Below, piece after piece: positions 54,224-63,447 of a stretch of DNA of 64,000 bases (the stretch's first letter is position 1; every line of letters starts with the position of its first letter). Made by a program: the position numbers and the translations under genes. Source of the DNA: Paracoccus fistulariae (GTDB taxonomy: Bacteria; Pseudomonadota; Alphaproteobacteria; Rhodobacterales; Rhodobacteraceae). The stretch is taken from NCBI RefSeq assembly GCF_028553785.1, contig NZ_CP067136.1, forward strand, positions 1,956,001 to 2,020,000, in the 5' to 3' direction. The notes beneath the pieces are model-generated. The model searched no databases. It was not told the origin of the DNA and saw only the letters and a program-made list of their open reading frames with translations.

Positions 54224-55237
54224 TCAGCCCCCGGTCTGGTCGGATCTGGTCTTCTCCCGTGCGTCCAGCTTTGCTTCCATCCGCCTGCCCAGCTTCATGA
54301 AATAACGCTCGTAAGTATTTGTCGAGATATGGGCGAAGAGGAAGGACAGGAAAATCGCGATCGGGCGCTTGACCAGATAGAAGAACAGCTTCGACCCCTG
54401 CTCTCCCAGCCAGCCAAGGCGGAACAGCGGGTGCCAGATATAGAGCGCGTAAGAGATCCCAGCGATATAGGTGAAGACATTCCAGCGCAGGAAGCGGCGC
54501 AACCAGCCTTCCTTCATATCCAGAAGCGCGGTCAGCACCAGAAAGCCGAAGAAGGGGCGGAAGAACATAAGCCCGCCCATCGACTTGTGACAGGACAGCA
54601 GCAACAGGACAAACCACAGCCAGAAGCCTTTGCCGATCAGCCCATAGGCCTTGCGCGCCAGTCCGTGATCGCGATTGCGCCACAAAAGCGCGGTCAGGCT
54701 GCCTGCAAAGATCTCATCCACGCGCAGATGGGTTCGGATATTGTCGGTCGCCCCGACATCGATCCTCAGCGCAAGGATGATCAGGAACACCAGGGGCACC
54801 AGCCAGAAGCCGCGCCGACCGAAGGCCCAGATCGTAAGTCCGATGAAAATGTAGAAATGGAACTCGACGCAGATCGACCACAGATGCGACATTCCGGGCA
54901 TGATCATATCGTCGCGATAGTTCATCGTGAAGGTGATCACGGCAAGAAAGCTGTCCCAGCGACCGAAGATCAATACGGCGACGATGAAGGCATAAAGCCA
55001 CAGCAAGGGCGCGATCCGCATGGTGCGGCGGATGAAAAATGCCGCGATCCTGTCGGGCGAGCTATAGAGGAAATTGGTGATCAGAAAGCCCGAGAGCGCG
55101 AAGAACATGCTCATGCCCAGCAGGGCCGTCGAGTGATTGAGCTCCATCCAGCTTGGCCCCAGGGGCAGAAGGTGGGCGGACAGCACCGCGATAATGCTGA
55201 GTGCGCGGACACCGTCCAACTCGTAAATATGTTTCAT
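54224..55237 (-). CDS. Acyltransferase family 3 (OafA/YrhL-like) membrane protein
   Basis: This 337-residue protein has about ten transmembrane helices and the family marks 'YELDGVRALSIIAVLSAHL' with the catalytic-type His and 'SHLWSICVEFHFYIFIGLTI', as well as 'RRTMRIAPLLWLY'. Members O-acetylate sugars of lipopolysaccharide, exopolysaccharide or peptidoglycan. It lacks the C-terminal SGNH domain found in some members. The target is unknown. The start 'MKHIYELDG' was chosen; upstream codons are without similarity. It is convergent with ureG (18 bases between stops). Confidence 0.88.
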   Translation of the reverse strand: MKHIYELDGVRALSIIAVLSAHLLPLGPSWMELNHSTALLGMSMFFALSGFLITNFLYSSPDRIAAFFIRRTMRIAPLLWLYAFIVAVLIFGRWDSFLAVITFTMNYRDDMIMPGMSHLWSICVEFHFYIFIGLTIWAFGRRGFWLVPLVFLIILALRIDVGATDNIRTHLRVDEIFAGSLTALLWRNRDHGLARKAYGLIGKGFWLWFVLLLLSCHKSMGGLMFFRPFFGFLVLTALLDMKEGWLRRFLRWNVFTYIAGISYALYIWHPLFRLGWLGEQGSKLFFYLVKRPIAIFLSFLFAHISTNTYERYFMKLGRRMEAKLDAREKTRSDQTGG

Positions 55238-55360
55238 CGGTACGTTCTTTGGGCCAGCAACAGGAAATCTGACCTCCCCAAAGCATGAACCGGCCCGTGC
55301 ATCAATAGCGTTGCCCGCAAAGCCCGGCCTGCAGCCATCCCTCAAGACGCCCGGATTGCG

Positions 55361-55810
55361 CTAGCGTTTGCGCTCCCAACGGCCCGATTCCTCGGACCAG
55401 TATTCGGCGGTGACGCCCGCGCCGGTGAGGCTGCGCCATTGATCGCGGGCGCGGCTGACGGCGGTGCTGTCGCCGCCGTCGAAGATGATGCAGGCGCGGT
55501 TCAGAGCGGGAAGTTCGGCGGCGCCGACCTCGACCCCGTCCAGCGCCATCAGGCAGGTGGCGCCATTCGCGGCTGTCTGGCCCGGCATGGTCAGCAGGAC
55601 GGGCTGCTGATCGTCATGCGGCCCTCCTGCAAGGCCGTGGGGCAGGAACCCGTCGCCCTGCCATAATTGCCGGTCCAGCCAGTCCAGCCTGTCCGCATCG
55701 GTGCCGCGCAGCTCTACCCGCCAGCCAGCCGCCAGCGACTTGCCGATCAGAACCGGCAAAAGCTGTTCCGCGGGCGAACGGGTCAGGTGATAGAACAGCG
55801 CGTTGCCCAT
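55361..55810 (-). CDS. holC: DNA polymerase III subunit chi
   Basis: This 149-residue protein matches HolC: 'ALFYHLTRSPAEQLLPVLIG' at the start, 'WRVELRGTDADRLDWLDRQL', 'FLPHGLAG' and 'RACIIFDGGDSTAVSRARDQ'. Chi links the clamp loader to single-stranded DNA-binding protein. Alphaproteobacteria usually lack the psi partner and keep chi, often encoded immediately after pepA as here (six bases between pepA stop and its start). Confidence 0.9.
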   Translation of the reverse strand: MGNALFYHLTRSPAEQLLPVLIGKSLAAGWRVELRGTDADRLDWLDRQLWQGDGFLPHGLAGGPHDDQQPVLLTMPGQTAANGATCLMALDGVEVGAAELPALNRACIIFDGGDSTAVSRARDQWRSLTGAGVTAEYWSEESGRWERKR

Positions 55811-55816
55811 GGCGGG

Positions 55817-57400
55817 TTAACTATCCTCGAACCGGTCGCGGATCAGGCGATCCAGCGTCATCACGCCCCAGCCGGTGGCGCCACGCGGGGCCAGATCGGT
55901 CGCGCCCGGCGGCATCGCCACGCCCGCAATGTCGATATGCGCCCAGGGCTGATCCTTGCGGATGAAGCGCTGCAGGAACTGCGCCGCCGTGATAGAGCCT
56001 GCGGCGCGGCCGCCGGTATTCTTCATATCCGCCAGCCGGGACTTGATCAGCGAATCGTAACCCGGCCCAAGCGGCAGGCGCCAGGCGCCCTCGCCCTCGG
56101 CCCCGGCGGCGGACAGGATCTGATCGGCCAGCTTGTCGTCATTGGAAAAGACCCCGGCATTGTCATGGCCAAGCGCGATAATGACAGCGCCGGTCAGCGT
56201 GGCCAGATCTATCACCGCGCGCGGCTGGAACCGGGTCTGCGCGTACCACAGCACATCGGCCAGAACCAGACGCCCCTCGGCATCGGTATTGATGACCTCG
56301 ATCGTGTCGCCCTTCATCGATTTGACGATATCGCCCGGGCGCTGCGCGCCACCATCGGGCATGTTTTCGACCAGACCGACAAGACCGACCACATTGGCCT
56401 TGGCCCGGCGCAGGGCCAGCGTGCGCAGCACCCCGGCCACGACGCCCGCGCCGCCCATATCCATGGTCATCTCTTCCATGCCCGCGCCCGGCTTGATCGA
56501 AATGCCGCCGCTGTCAAAGACCACACCCTTGCCGACCAGCGCCAGCGGGGCCTCATCCCCGCCGCCATTCCAGCGCATGACCACGACCTTCGAGGGCGAG
56601 GTGCTGCCCTGCCCCACGGCCAGCAGCGCGCGCATGCCCAGCCTGGTCAGTTCCTCTTCGTCCAGAACCTCGACCGTCAGGCCGATTTCCTCCATCGCCT
56701 TCAGGCGGTCGGCGAAATCGGTGGTGGTCAGGACATTGGCGGGTTCGCTGACCAGATCGCGGGTGAAGAACACGCCCTCGGCCAGCGCCGCACCATCCTT
56801 GGCGGCCTTGGCCAGCGCCTCAGGATCCTTGACCATGAAGGTCACGCTTGCCTTTTCCGAAACCGGCTCATCGGCGGGCTGCGGCGCGGGATCCGCCTGC
56901 GCATCGCCCAGAACGGCGCTTTCGGCGCCACGGCTGACGCTTTGCGGCACGCCACCGGCAGCCCCGGCCTCGCCATCGGCATCGTCCTTGGTCGTGCGAT
57001 AGACCGAGAAATCATAGCCGCGCAGGGCAATCCCCAGGGCTATATCCGCCGCGCGCTTATGGCTTCCGGCCAGAACCAGCGTGTGATCCTTGCCCAGCTT
57101 GGCGCCGATTGCGGCCCCGGCCTTGCGCGCCTCGGTGGTCGAGGCATTGGCCGCCAGACCGACCAGCATCAGCGCATCGGCCTCCATCCCTGCCGGGAAG
57201 GCCAGTTCGATCACACCGCCCGAGGACAGCGATTTGCCGGACTTCGACTCCATTGCACGCTGCGCCGCCTGACGGGTGCTGCGCGGCAATCCGGCGGGCA
57301 GACGCCCCCCCGGTGCGACGATCAGCGCGACCCGGCCCTTATGCGTGGCCAGGGCATCGGTTGCGGTTTCGGTAAAACTGATTTCGACGGGATGCGTCAT
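55817..57400 (-). CDS. pepA: Leucyl aminopeptidase PepA
   Basis: This 527-residue M17-family enzyme removes N-terminal amino acids using two metals. Ligands and catalytic residues are visible: Lys291, Asp296 ('VGKGVVFDSGGISIKPG'), Asp314 ('EEMTMDMGGAGVVAG') and Asp373, Glu375, Arg377 ('VINTDAEGRLVLADVLWYAQ'). The protein is somewhat longer than the ~500-residue norm because a Gly/Ala/Pro-rich acidic stretch (about 138-183) is inserted in the linker between the N-terminal and catalytic domains. The gene is divergent from lptF and followed by holC, the usual alphaproteobacterial arrangement. Confidence 0.95.
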   Translation of the reverse strand: MTHPVEISFTETATDALATHKGRVALIVAPGGRLPAGLPRSTRQAAQRAMESKSGKSLSSGGVIELAFPAGMEADALMLVGLAANASTTEARKAGAAIGAKLGKDHTLVLAGSHKRAADIALGIALRGYDFSVYRTTKDDADGEAGAAGGVPQSVSRGAESAVLGDAQADPAPQPADEPVSEKASVTFMVKDPEALAKAAKDGAALAEGVFFTRDLVSEPANVLTTTDFADRLKAMEEIGLTVEVLDEEELTRLGMRALLAVGQGSTSPSKVVVMRWNGGGDEAPLALVGKGVVFDSGGISIKPGAGMEEMTMDMGGAGVVAGVLRTLALRRAKANVVGLVGLVENMPDGGAQRPGDIVKSMKGDTIEVINTDAEGRLVLADVLWYAQTRFQPRAVIDLATLTGAVIIALGHDNAGVFSNDDKLADQILSAAGAEGEGAWRLPLGPGYDSLIKSRLADMKNTGGRAAGSITAAQFLQRFIRKDQPWAHIDIAGVAMPPGATDLAPRGATGWGVMTLDRLIRDRFEDS

Positions 57401-57522
57401 ATCTTGCCTTCCTCACATCTGCTTGGCTGTGACCCTAGACGCGCAGGCAACCCTTTTCCAGAGCCGCCCTTGCCGCTAAAGCAGTGCAAAGCACCCTGTC
57501 GCAGAAAGTCAGCCTTTAGCAA

Positions 57523-58656
57523 ATGCCCCGGATCGACCGCTATATCCTCAGCCTGATGCTGACGCTGTTCGGCTTTTTCGCGCTGGTGCTGGTGTCGGTC
57601 TATTGGATCAACCGCGCGGTCAGCCTGTTCGACGATCTGCTGAATGACGGTCAGACCGCGCTGGTGGTGCTGGAATTCACGGCGCTGACGCTGCCCTTGG
57701 TGATTTCGGTGGTACTGCCGGTCGCGGCCTTTGTCGCGACGGCCTATGGCACGAACCGGCTGTCGGGCGAAAGCGAACTGGTCGCGATGCAGGCGGCAGG
57801 ACTGTCGCCCTGGCGGCTGGCGCGGCCGGTGTTGGTCTTCGGCGTCTTCGTGGGGCTGATGGTGGCGATTCTGGTGCATGGGCTGGTGCCCATGGCGCGG
57901 GCGCGTCTGGCCGACCGGCAGGCCGAACTGGCCGAGAATGTGACCAGTCAGTTTCTGCGCCCCGGCACGTTCCAGTACCCGACCGAGGGGCTGACCCTGT
58001 TCATCAGCGACATCGCCTCGGACGGACGGCTGCTGGATCTGTTCATCGAGGACGCGCGCAGTCAGGCCGAACAGACGGTCTATACCTCGGAAGAGGCGCT
58101 GCTGGTGCGATCCGAAACCGGCCCGGTTCTGGTGCTTCTGCAGGGCATGGCGCAGAACCTGACCCAGCATCAGGGCCAGCGCAGGCTGTCCGTCACCCGT
58201 TTTGACGAGCTGAGCTATGACATCGGCGCGATGTTGCCGCAGGGTGGCCGCAAGGGGCGCGATCTGCGCGATTACGGCACGCTGCGGCTGCTGAACCCCG
58301 ATGCCGAATTGCTGCAGGCGACCGGCGCCACCCCCGGCGAGGCGCGGCGCGAGGCGCATGAGCGGATCGCCCAGCCGCTGCTGTCGCCGGTCGCGGCCAT
58401 GATCGGCTTCGCCACCCTGCTGATCGGCGGATTTTCCCGCTTTGGCGTCTGGCGGCAGGTTCTTTGGGCGATTCTGGGCCTGATCTCGGTCCAGTTTCTC
58501 AGCAATGCGGTGGCCAATCAGGTCGGACGCAACAGCGACCTGTGGCCGCTGCTGTATCTGCCTGCGGCGGTCGGGGCGGGGATCTGCGTCTTTCTGTTAT
58601 GGCTGGCCTCTAAACCGCGCCGGTTGAAAGCGGGTGCGACGGGGGGTGCGGCATGA
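57523..58656 (+). CDS. lptF: LPS export ABC transporter permease LptF
   Basis: This 377-residue inner-membrane protein is one of the two permeases that with LptB extract lipopolysaccharide and push it through the Lpt bridge. Six helices frame a large periplasmic beta-jellyroll domain (about 110-270). Diagnostic is 'RYILSLMLTLFGFFALVLVS' and 'SLFDDLLNDG' at the start, and 'TAYGTNRLSGESELVAMQAA' before the coupling helix. The start ATG is the first in frame after the divergent pepA promoter region. The stop overlaps lptG by four bases. Confidence 0.94.
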   Translation: MPRIDRYILSLMLTLFGFFALVLVSVYWINRAVSLFDDLLNDGQTALVVLEFTALTLPLVISVVLPVAAFVATAYGTNRLSGESELVAMQAAGLSPWRLARPVLVFGVFVGLMVAILVHGLVPMARARLADRQAELAENVTSQFLRPGTFQYPTEGLTLFISDIASDGRLLDLFIEDARSQAEQTVYTSEEALLVRSETGPVLVLLQGMAQNLTQHQGQRRLSVTRFDELSYDIGAMLPQGGRKGRDLRDYGTLRLLNPDAELLQATGATPGEARREAHERIAQPLLSPVAAMIGFATLLIGGFSRFGVWRQVLWAILGLISVQFLSNAVANQVGRNSDLWPLLYLPAAVGAGICVFLLWLASKPRRLKAGATGGAA

Positions 58657-59762
58657 TCCTGGCGCGTTACGTCGCGCGCAGGTTTCTGCGCAGCTTCCTG
58701 ATGGTGGCCGGGGTCTTTCTGCTGATCCTGTTCCTGATCGACATGATCGAAATGATCCGCCGCTTTTCCTCGCATGATATCGGGCTGGGCGGCGCGGCGC
58801 GGCTGGCGATGCTGAATATCGCCTCCAGCTTCTATTCCATCCTGCCGCTGCTGACCGTGCTGGCGGGGATTGCCCTGTTTCTGGGCCTGGCCCGCAGTTC
58901 CGAGATGGTGGCCATCCGCGCCTCGGGCCGGTCGGCGCTGAAGGTGGCGACGGCGCCTGCGATCACGGCCGGGCTGGTGGGCATGCTGACGGTGGCGCTG
59001 CTGAACCCGCTGGTCGCCGTGACGGGCGCGCGGTTCGACGATGCCGTGGCCGAGATCGAAAGCAACGGCCAGCAGACCGTTTCGGTGGGCGACAGCGCGG
59101 TCTGGCTGCGTCAGGCCAACCACAGCGAGGCCGGGCCCAACGGCCAGATCGTGATCCGCGCCCGCCGCGCCAGCCCGGATGCGACCACGCTTTATGACGC
59201 GACCTTCATGGTCTTTGACGAAGGAAGCGGCCCCGTGCGCCGGATCGAGGCACGCGAGGCGCGGCTGCTGCCCGGCCAATGGGCGCTGACCCAGGTGCGT
59301 GATTTCCCCCTGATCGCCGAAAACCCCGAGGTCGAGGCCACGACCCATGACGGCCTGACGCTGGAATCCGATCTGACCGCACAGCGCATCCGCGAAGGCT
59401 TTGGCCGCCCCGAGGCGGTACCGGTCTGGCAATTGCCGGGCTTCATCGCCGGGCTGGAACGCGCCGGTTTTTCCGCCGAGCGTCACCGCGTCTGGCTGCA
59501 GATGGAGCTTGCCCGCCCCTTCCTGATGGCCGCAATGGTGCTGATCGCCGCCGCCTTCACCATGCAGCATATCCGTGGCAGAAATACCGGCATCGCGGTT
59601 CTTCTGGCCTTCGGGGCGGGGATCGGACTGTTTTTCCTGCGCAATCTGGCGCAGGTTCTGGGGGATAACGGGCAGGTTCTGCCGCTTCTGGCCGGCTGGG
59701 CGCCGCCGCTGGTGGGCGGGCTGCTGGCCCTGGCACTGATCCTTGCACGGGAGGATGGATGA
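58653..59762 (+). CDS. lptG: LPS export ABC transporter permease LptG
   Basis: This 369-residue permease is the partner of LptF. It shows 'ARYVARRFLRSFLMVAGVFL', 'LIDMIEMIRRFSSHD' and 'LFLGLARSSEMVAIRASGRS' (coupling helix to LptB), followed by the periplasmic jellyroll and three last helices. lptA, lptC and lptB are not in this window, as is usual for alphaproteobacteria. ATGA overlaps at both ends tie it to lptF and lptD. Confidence 0.94.
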   Translation: MILARYVARRFLRSFLMVAGVFLLILFLIDMIEMIRRFSSHDIGLGGAARLAMLNIASSFYSILPLLTVLAGIALFLGLARSSEMVAIRASGRSALKVATAPAITAGLVGMLTVALLNPLVAVTGARFDDAVAEIESNGQQTVSVGDSAVWLRQANHSEAGPNGQIVIRARRASPDATTLYDATFMVFDEGSGPVRRIEAREARLLPGQWALTQVRDFPLIAENPEVEATTHDGLTLESDLTAQRIREGFGRPEAVPVWQLPGFIAGLERAGFSAERHRVWLQMELARPFLMAAMVLIAAAFTMQHIRGRNTGIAVLLAFGAGIGLFFLRNLAQVLGDNGQVLPLLAGWAPPLVGGLLALALILAREDG

Positions 59763-62140
59763 CGCGACGGGGGCAGAAGGGCTGGCGGTACTCCGTCGGC
59801 ATCGCAGGGCTGGCGCTGGTGCCGGGGCTTGCGCTGGCGCAGGATGTCATGCCCGAGGATCCCGGCCTTGGCGCGGGCAGCGTCGTGCAATCGACCGACC
59901 TGAACTGGAGCGGAGAGCCCGCCCTTGCGCCCGCCGCCACATCGCTCAGCGATACGGTGATCAATGACGGCACCCCCGAGGCCGCATCGCTGGAAAGCGC
60001 GGCTCCGATGTCGCGTGTCACCATCAGCAACCGCCCCACCGTTGGCGATACCGGCGATTCCGCGACGGTGCTGGCGGACAGCATGACCCTGCAGGGCGAC
60101 CGCACTCTGATCGCGGCCGGCGGGGTCGTCGTCTGGTATCAGGGCGCGCGGCTGGTGGCGTCGCGGATCATCGTGGACGGGGCCAGCGGCGATCTGACCA
60201 TCGAAGGCCCGATCCACCTGTCCGAACCGGGCGCCGCCGATCCCGACAAGGAAGCCATCATCATCGCCGATTCCGGTCAGCTTGATCGCGAATTGCAGGA
60301 CGGGATCATCCGCGGTGCGCGGCTGGTCATTGCCCGCGAATTGCAGCTTGCCGCGCAGGAACTGACCCGAACCGGCAATGGCCGGATGACCAACCTGACC
60401 AATGTGGTCGCCTCGTCCTGCCAGATCTGCGCCAGCGATCCGACGCCCTTGTGGGAAATCCGCGCCCGCCGCATCAGCCATGATGCCGAAACCCGGCTGA
60501 TCACCTTTGATCGCCCGCAATTCCGGTTCTACGGCGTGCCCTTGGCCTCGGTGCCCTTTACCGTGACCGCCCCGGATCCGACGGTTGAGCGCAGGTCGGG
60601 TTTTCTTCTGCCCTCGATCCGGACGACCTCCAATCTGGGTTTCGGGGTCAAGGTGCCCTATTTCATCACCCTGGGCGACAGCGCCGATCTGACGCTGACG
60701 CCCTATCTCTCGACCAGCCGGACCAGCACGCTGGAACTGCGTTACCGGCAGGCCTGGCGCAATGCCGTCACCGAATGGAACGGCGCGATCAGTCGCGACG
60801 ATATCGAACCGGACGATACCCGTGGCTATCTGTTCGGCAATGCGCTGGTCGATCTGCCCCGCGACTATCAGCTGGGCGTGCAGGTGCAGGTCGCGTCCGA
60901 TCGCAGTTACCTGCTGGATTACGACGTGACCGATGCCGACCGGCTGTGGAGCGGCCTGACCCTGGCCCGCGTCACCCGCGACAAGCTGGTTTTCGCCCGC
61001 GTCGGCAATTATCACTCGCTGCGCGAAGACGAGGATAACAGAACCTCGCCCGCCCAGGTTGCCGATGCCTTCTGGCTGCGCCGCTTTACCCCCGACTGGA
61101 TCGGCGGAGAGGCGCTGCTGGAATGGTCTGCCCATGCCCATCGCCGCCCCTCGGATCAGGATATCGTCGGGCGCGACATGGCGCGCGGCTCTTTTGGTCT
61201 GGACTGGCGGCGCACGGAAATCCTGCCCGGCGGCCTTGTCGGTGCCGCCATCGCCGGTCTGGACGCCGATGTCTATCGCATCACGCAGGACAGCGAATAT
61301 GACGATATCGTCACCCGCGTCGATCCGCAGCTTGGGGTCGAACTGCGCTGGCCGCTGGCGGGCAGCGACGGCACCGCCACCTATATGCTAGAGCCGATTG
61401 CACAGCTTCTGTGGTCGCCCCGCGGCAAGGATGAGAACGACATCCCCAATGAAGACAGCCGCCTGATCGAATTTGACGAGGGCAATCTGTTCTCGGACAA
61501 TCGCTTCCCGGGCTATGACGCGCGCGAAACCGGCCTGCGGGCCAATATCGGCATGTCATGGACGCGGATCGATCCGGCGGGCTGGTCGCTGGGCCTGACC
61601 GGCGGGCGCGTATTTCGCGACCGGGTCGAGAAAGCCTTTGGTGAGGATTCGCCCCTTTACGGCCGCCGCTCCGACTGGTTGCTGGCTGCGAATTACGCCA
61701 GCGGCGACGGGTTGGCCATCGTGAACCGCGCCCTGTTCGACGATTCGCTGGATGTCTCGCGCAATGAATTGCGGCTGGGCTGGCTGCGCCCGGATCTGCA
61801 GCTGTCAGCCGGGCATCTGTGGATCAATGGCGACAAGGACGAGGGGCGCGAGGACGATATCAGCGAATTTACCGGCAAAGTCGGCTGGCAGATCACTGAC
61901 GGCTGGTGGGGCAGTGCCGAAACGCGCTATGACTTCGTCGCGGACAGCGCGCAAAGCGCGTCGCTGGACGTGACATATCGCAACGAATGCATCACGGTCG
62001 ATCTGGGTATTGAACGTCGTTTCACCTCTTCCGAAAGCATTCAGGCCGAAACCAGCGTCGGATTCTCGGTCCGTCTGGGTGGTTTCGGCTCACAAAAGGA
62101 CGGCCCCGGCACGGTGGCGCGGCGCAGCTGCGTGCGTTAA
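59759..62140 (+). CDS. lptD: LPS-assembly outer-membrane protein LptD
   Basis: This 793-residue protein inserts lipopolysaccharide into the outer leaflet. After a signal peptide (cleavage near 'ALA-QDV', residue 27) comes a linker of about 70 residues, then the LptA-like periplasmic domain from about residue 102 ('ATVLADSMTLQGDRTLIAAG') and a large beta-barrel ('FRFYGVPLASVPFTVTAP' onward, ending 'TVARRSCVR'). It has exactly four cysteines: Cys221 and Cys224 (CQIC) in the N-terminal half and Cys744 and Cys791 at the barrel end. Disulfides between the two halves are needed for LptD maturation in E. coli. Confidence 0.93.
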   Translation: MTRRGQKGWRYSVGIAGLALVPGLALAQDVMPEDPGLGAGSVVQSTDLNWSGEPALAPAATSLSDTVINDGTPEAASLESAAPMSRVTISNRPTVGDTGDSATVLADSMTLQGDRTLIAAGGVVVWYQGARLVASRIIVDGASGDLTIEGPIHLSEPGAADPDKEAIIIADSGQLDRELQDGIIRGARLVIARELQLAAQELTRTGNGRMTNLTNVVASSCQICASDPTPLWEIRARRISHDAETRLITFDRPQFRFYGVPLASVPFTVTAPDPTVERRSGFLLPSIRTTSNLGFGVKVPYFITLGDSADLTLTPYLSTSRTSTLELRYRQAWRNAVTEWNGAISRDDIEPDDTRGYLFGNALVDLPRDYQLGVQVQVASDRSYLLDYDVTDADRLWSGLTLARVTRDKLVFARVGNYHSLREDEDNRTSPAQVADAFWLRRFTPDWIGGEALLEWSAHAHRRPSDQDIVGRDMARGSFGLDWRRTEILPGGLVGAAIAGLDADVYRITQDSEYDDIVTRVDPQLGVELRWPLAGSDGTATYMLEPIAQLLWSPRGKDENDIPNEDSRLIEFDEGNLFSDNRFPGYDARETGLRANIGMSWTRIDPAGWSLGLTGGRVFRDRVEKAFGEDSPLYGRRSDWLLAANYASGDGLAIVNRALFDDSLDVSRNELRLGWLRPDLQLSAGHLWINGDKDEGREDDISEFTGKVGWQITDGWWGSAETRYDFVADSAQSASLDVTYRNECITVDLGIERRFTSSESIQAETSVGFSVRLGGFGSQKDGPGTVARRSCVR

Positions 62141-62172
62141 CCTGTCGGCAAAAGATGATTTGGGGGCAGCAT

Positions 62173-63444
62173 ATGCGGCATTTTCTTTCTGGCATCGCCA
62201 TGGCGGCGGCCTTGCTGACGGGCTCGGTCGCGCCGGTGCTGGCGCAGAACCTGTTCGAGCCGGTCATCTATATCAACGATTCCGCCATCACCCGATATGA
62301 AGTGCAGCAACGCCAGCGCTTCATGCAGATCCTGGGCGCCCAGCAGACCACCGCGAAAGAGGCCGAGGACGCGCTGATCCAGGACCGCCTGCGCAGCTTC
62401 GCGGGCAAGCAGATGGGCCTGATCCCCAGCGAAGAGGGCATTCAGCGCGGCACGGATGAATTCGCATCCCGCGCGAACCTGTCCGGTCCCGAATTCATCG
62501 CCCGTCTGGAACAGGCCGGTGTCGATGCCTCGACCCTGCGCGATTTCATCGCCGCTGGCACCGTCTGGCGCGAGGTCATCCGCCAGCGCTTCGTGCCCCT
62601 GATCTCGGTCTCTGACGCCGAGGTCGATCAGGACCTGAAGCGGCAGATCGAAACCCCGATCCTGACCCGCGTCCTGATCTCGGAACTGATCATCCCGGCG
62701 CCGCCCGGTCAGGAACAGCAGGCCCTGAACCTGGCGCGTCGCATCGCCGCATCCCAGCCCAGCGACAATCAGTTCGCCGCCGCCGCGCGGGAATATTCCG
62801 CCTCGGAATCCGCACCCGCAGGCGGTCGTCTGGCCTGGATGGAGGTCGACAATCTGCCACCGGGCCTGCGCCCGGTTCTGGCCGGGCTGCAACCCGGACA
62901 GGTCAGCCAGCCGCTGACCGTCCCTGGCGCCGTGGTGCTGTTCTATATGCGCGACACCCAGGGCACGCTGCGTCCGGGCGCCAAGGAACAGCTTCTGGAT
63001 TACATGACCCTGCGTCTGGCCAGCACGACCGAGGCCGCCACATTGGCCGCCCGCGCCACCAGTTGCAGCGATCTCTATGTGCAGGCAGGCGCGCAGGCCG
63101 CCGCACAGATCCAGCGTCAGACCCTGTCGCAGGGGCAGATCCCGACGCTGATCGCCACCCGCCTTGCCTCGCTTGACGATGATGAGGCAGGCTATGTCAA
63201 TTATGGCAATTCCGTCGATCTGGTCATGCTCTGTTCGCGCCGCCCGGCCCTGATCGCAGAGATGGAGGCCGAGGTCGCCACCACCGCCCAGCCGGAAGAT
63301 GGGGTCGAGGCTGCCATTCCCGGCGCCAATGCCCTGCCCAGCCGCGAACAGGTCCGAGATGCGATCTTCAATCGCAAGGCCAATGCGGCGGCAGATGCCT
63401 ATCTGCAAGAGCTGCTGGCAGACGCCATCATCCGGCGACCCTGA
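62173..63444 (+). CDS. SurA-like periplasmic peptidyl-prolyl isomerase/chaperone
   Basis: This 423-residue exported protein has a signal peptide ('RHFLSGIAMAAALLTGSVAP', cleavage near 'LAQ-NLF'), a SurA N-terminal domain beginning 'VIYINDSAITRYEVQQRQRF', and a PpiC/parvulin-like domain ('TRVLISELIIPAPPG', 'AAAREYSASESAPAGGRLAW', 'QPLTVPGAVVLFYMRD'). SurA delivers outer-membrane proteins such as LptD to the Bam complex, which fits its place directly after lptD. Two ATGs are possible; the second was chosen because GGGGG lies upstream at ribosome-binding distance and the signal peptide then begins normally. Confidence 0.88.
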   Translation: MRHFLSGIAMAAALLTGSVAPVLAQNLFEPVIYINDSAITRYEVQQRQRFMQILGAQQTTAKEAEDALIQDRLRSFAGKQMGLIPSEEGIQRGTDEFASRANLSGPEFIARLEQAGVDASTLRDFIAAGTVWREVIRQRFVPLISVSDAEVDQDLKRQIETPILTRVLISELIIPAPPGQEQQALNLARRIAASQPSDNQFAAAAREYSASESAPAGGRLAWMEVDNLPPGLRPVLAGLQPGQVSQPLTVPGAVVLFYMRDTQGTLRPGAKEQLLDYMTLRLASTTEAATLAARATSCSDLYVQAGAQAAAQIQRQTLSQGQIPTLIATRLASLDDDEAGYVNYGNSVDLVMLCSRRPALIAEMEAEVATTAQPEDGVEAAIPGANALPSREQVRDAIFNRKANAAADAYLQELLADAIIRRP

Positions 63445-63447
63445 GCG

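Noticed and set aside
48898-54224. Urease operon as a recently transferred island
   Set aside because: Base composition and codon use look like the neighbours, and no integrase, tRNA or direct repeat flanks it.
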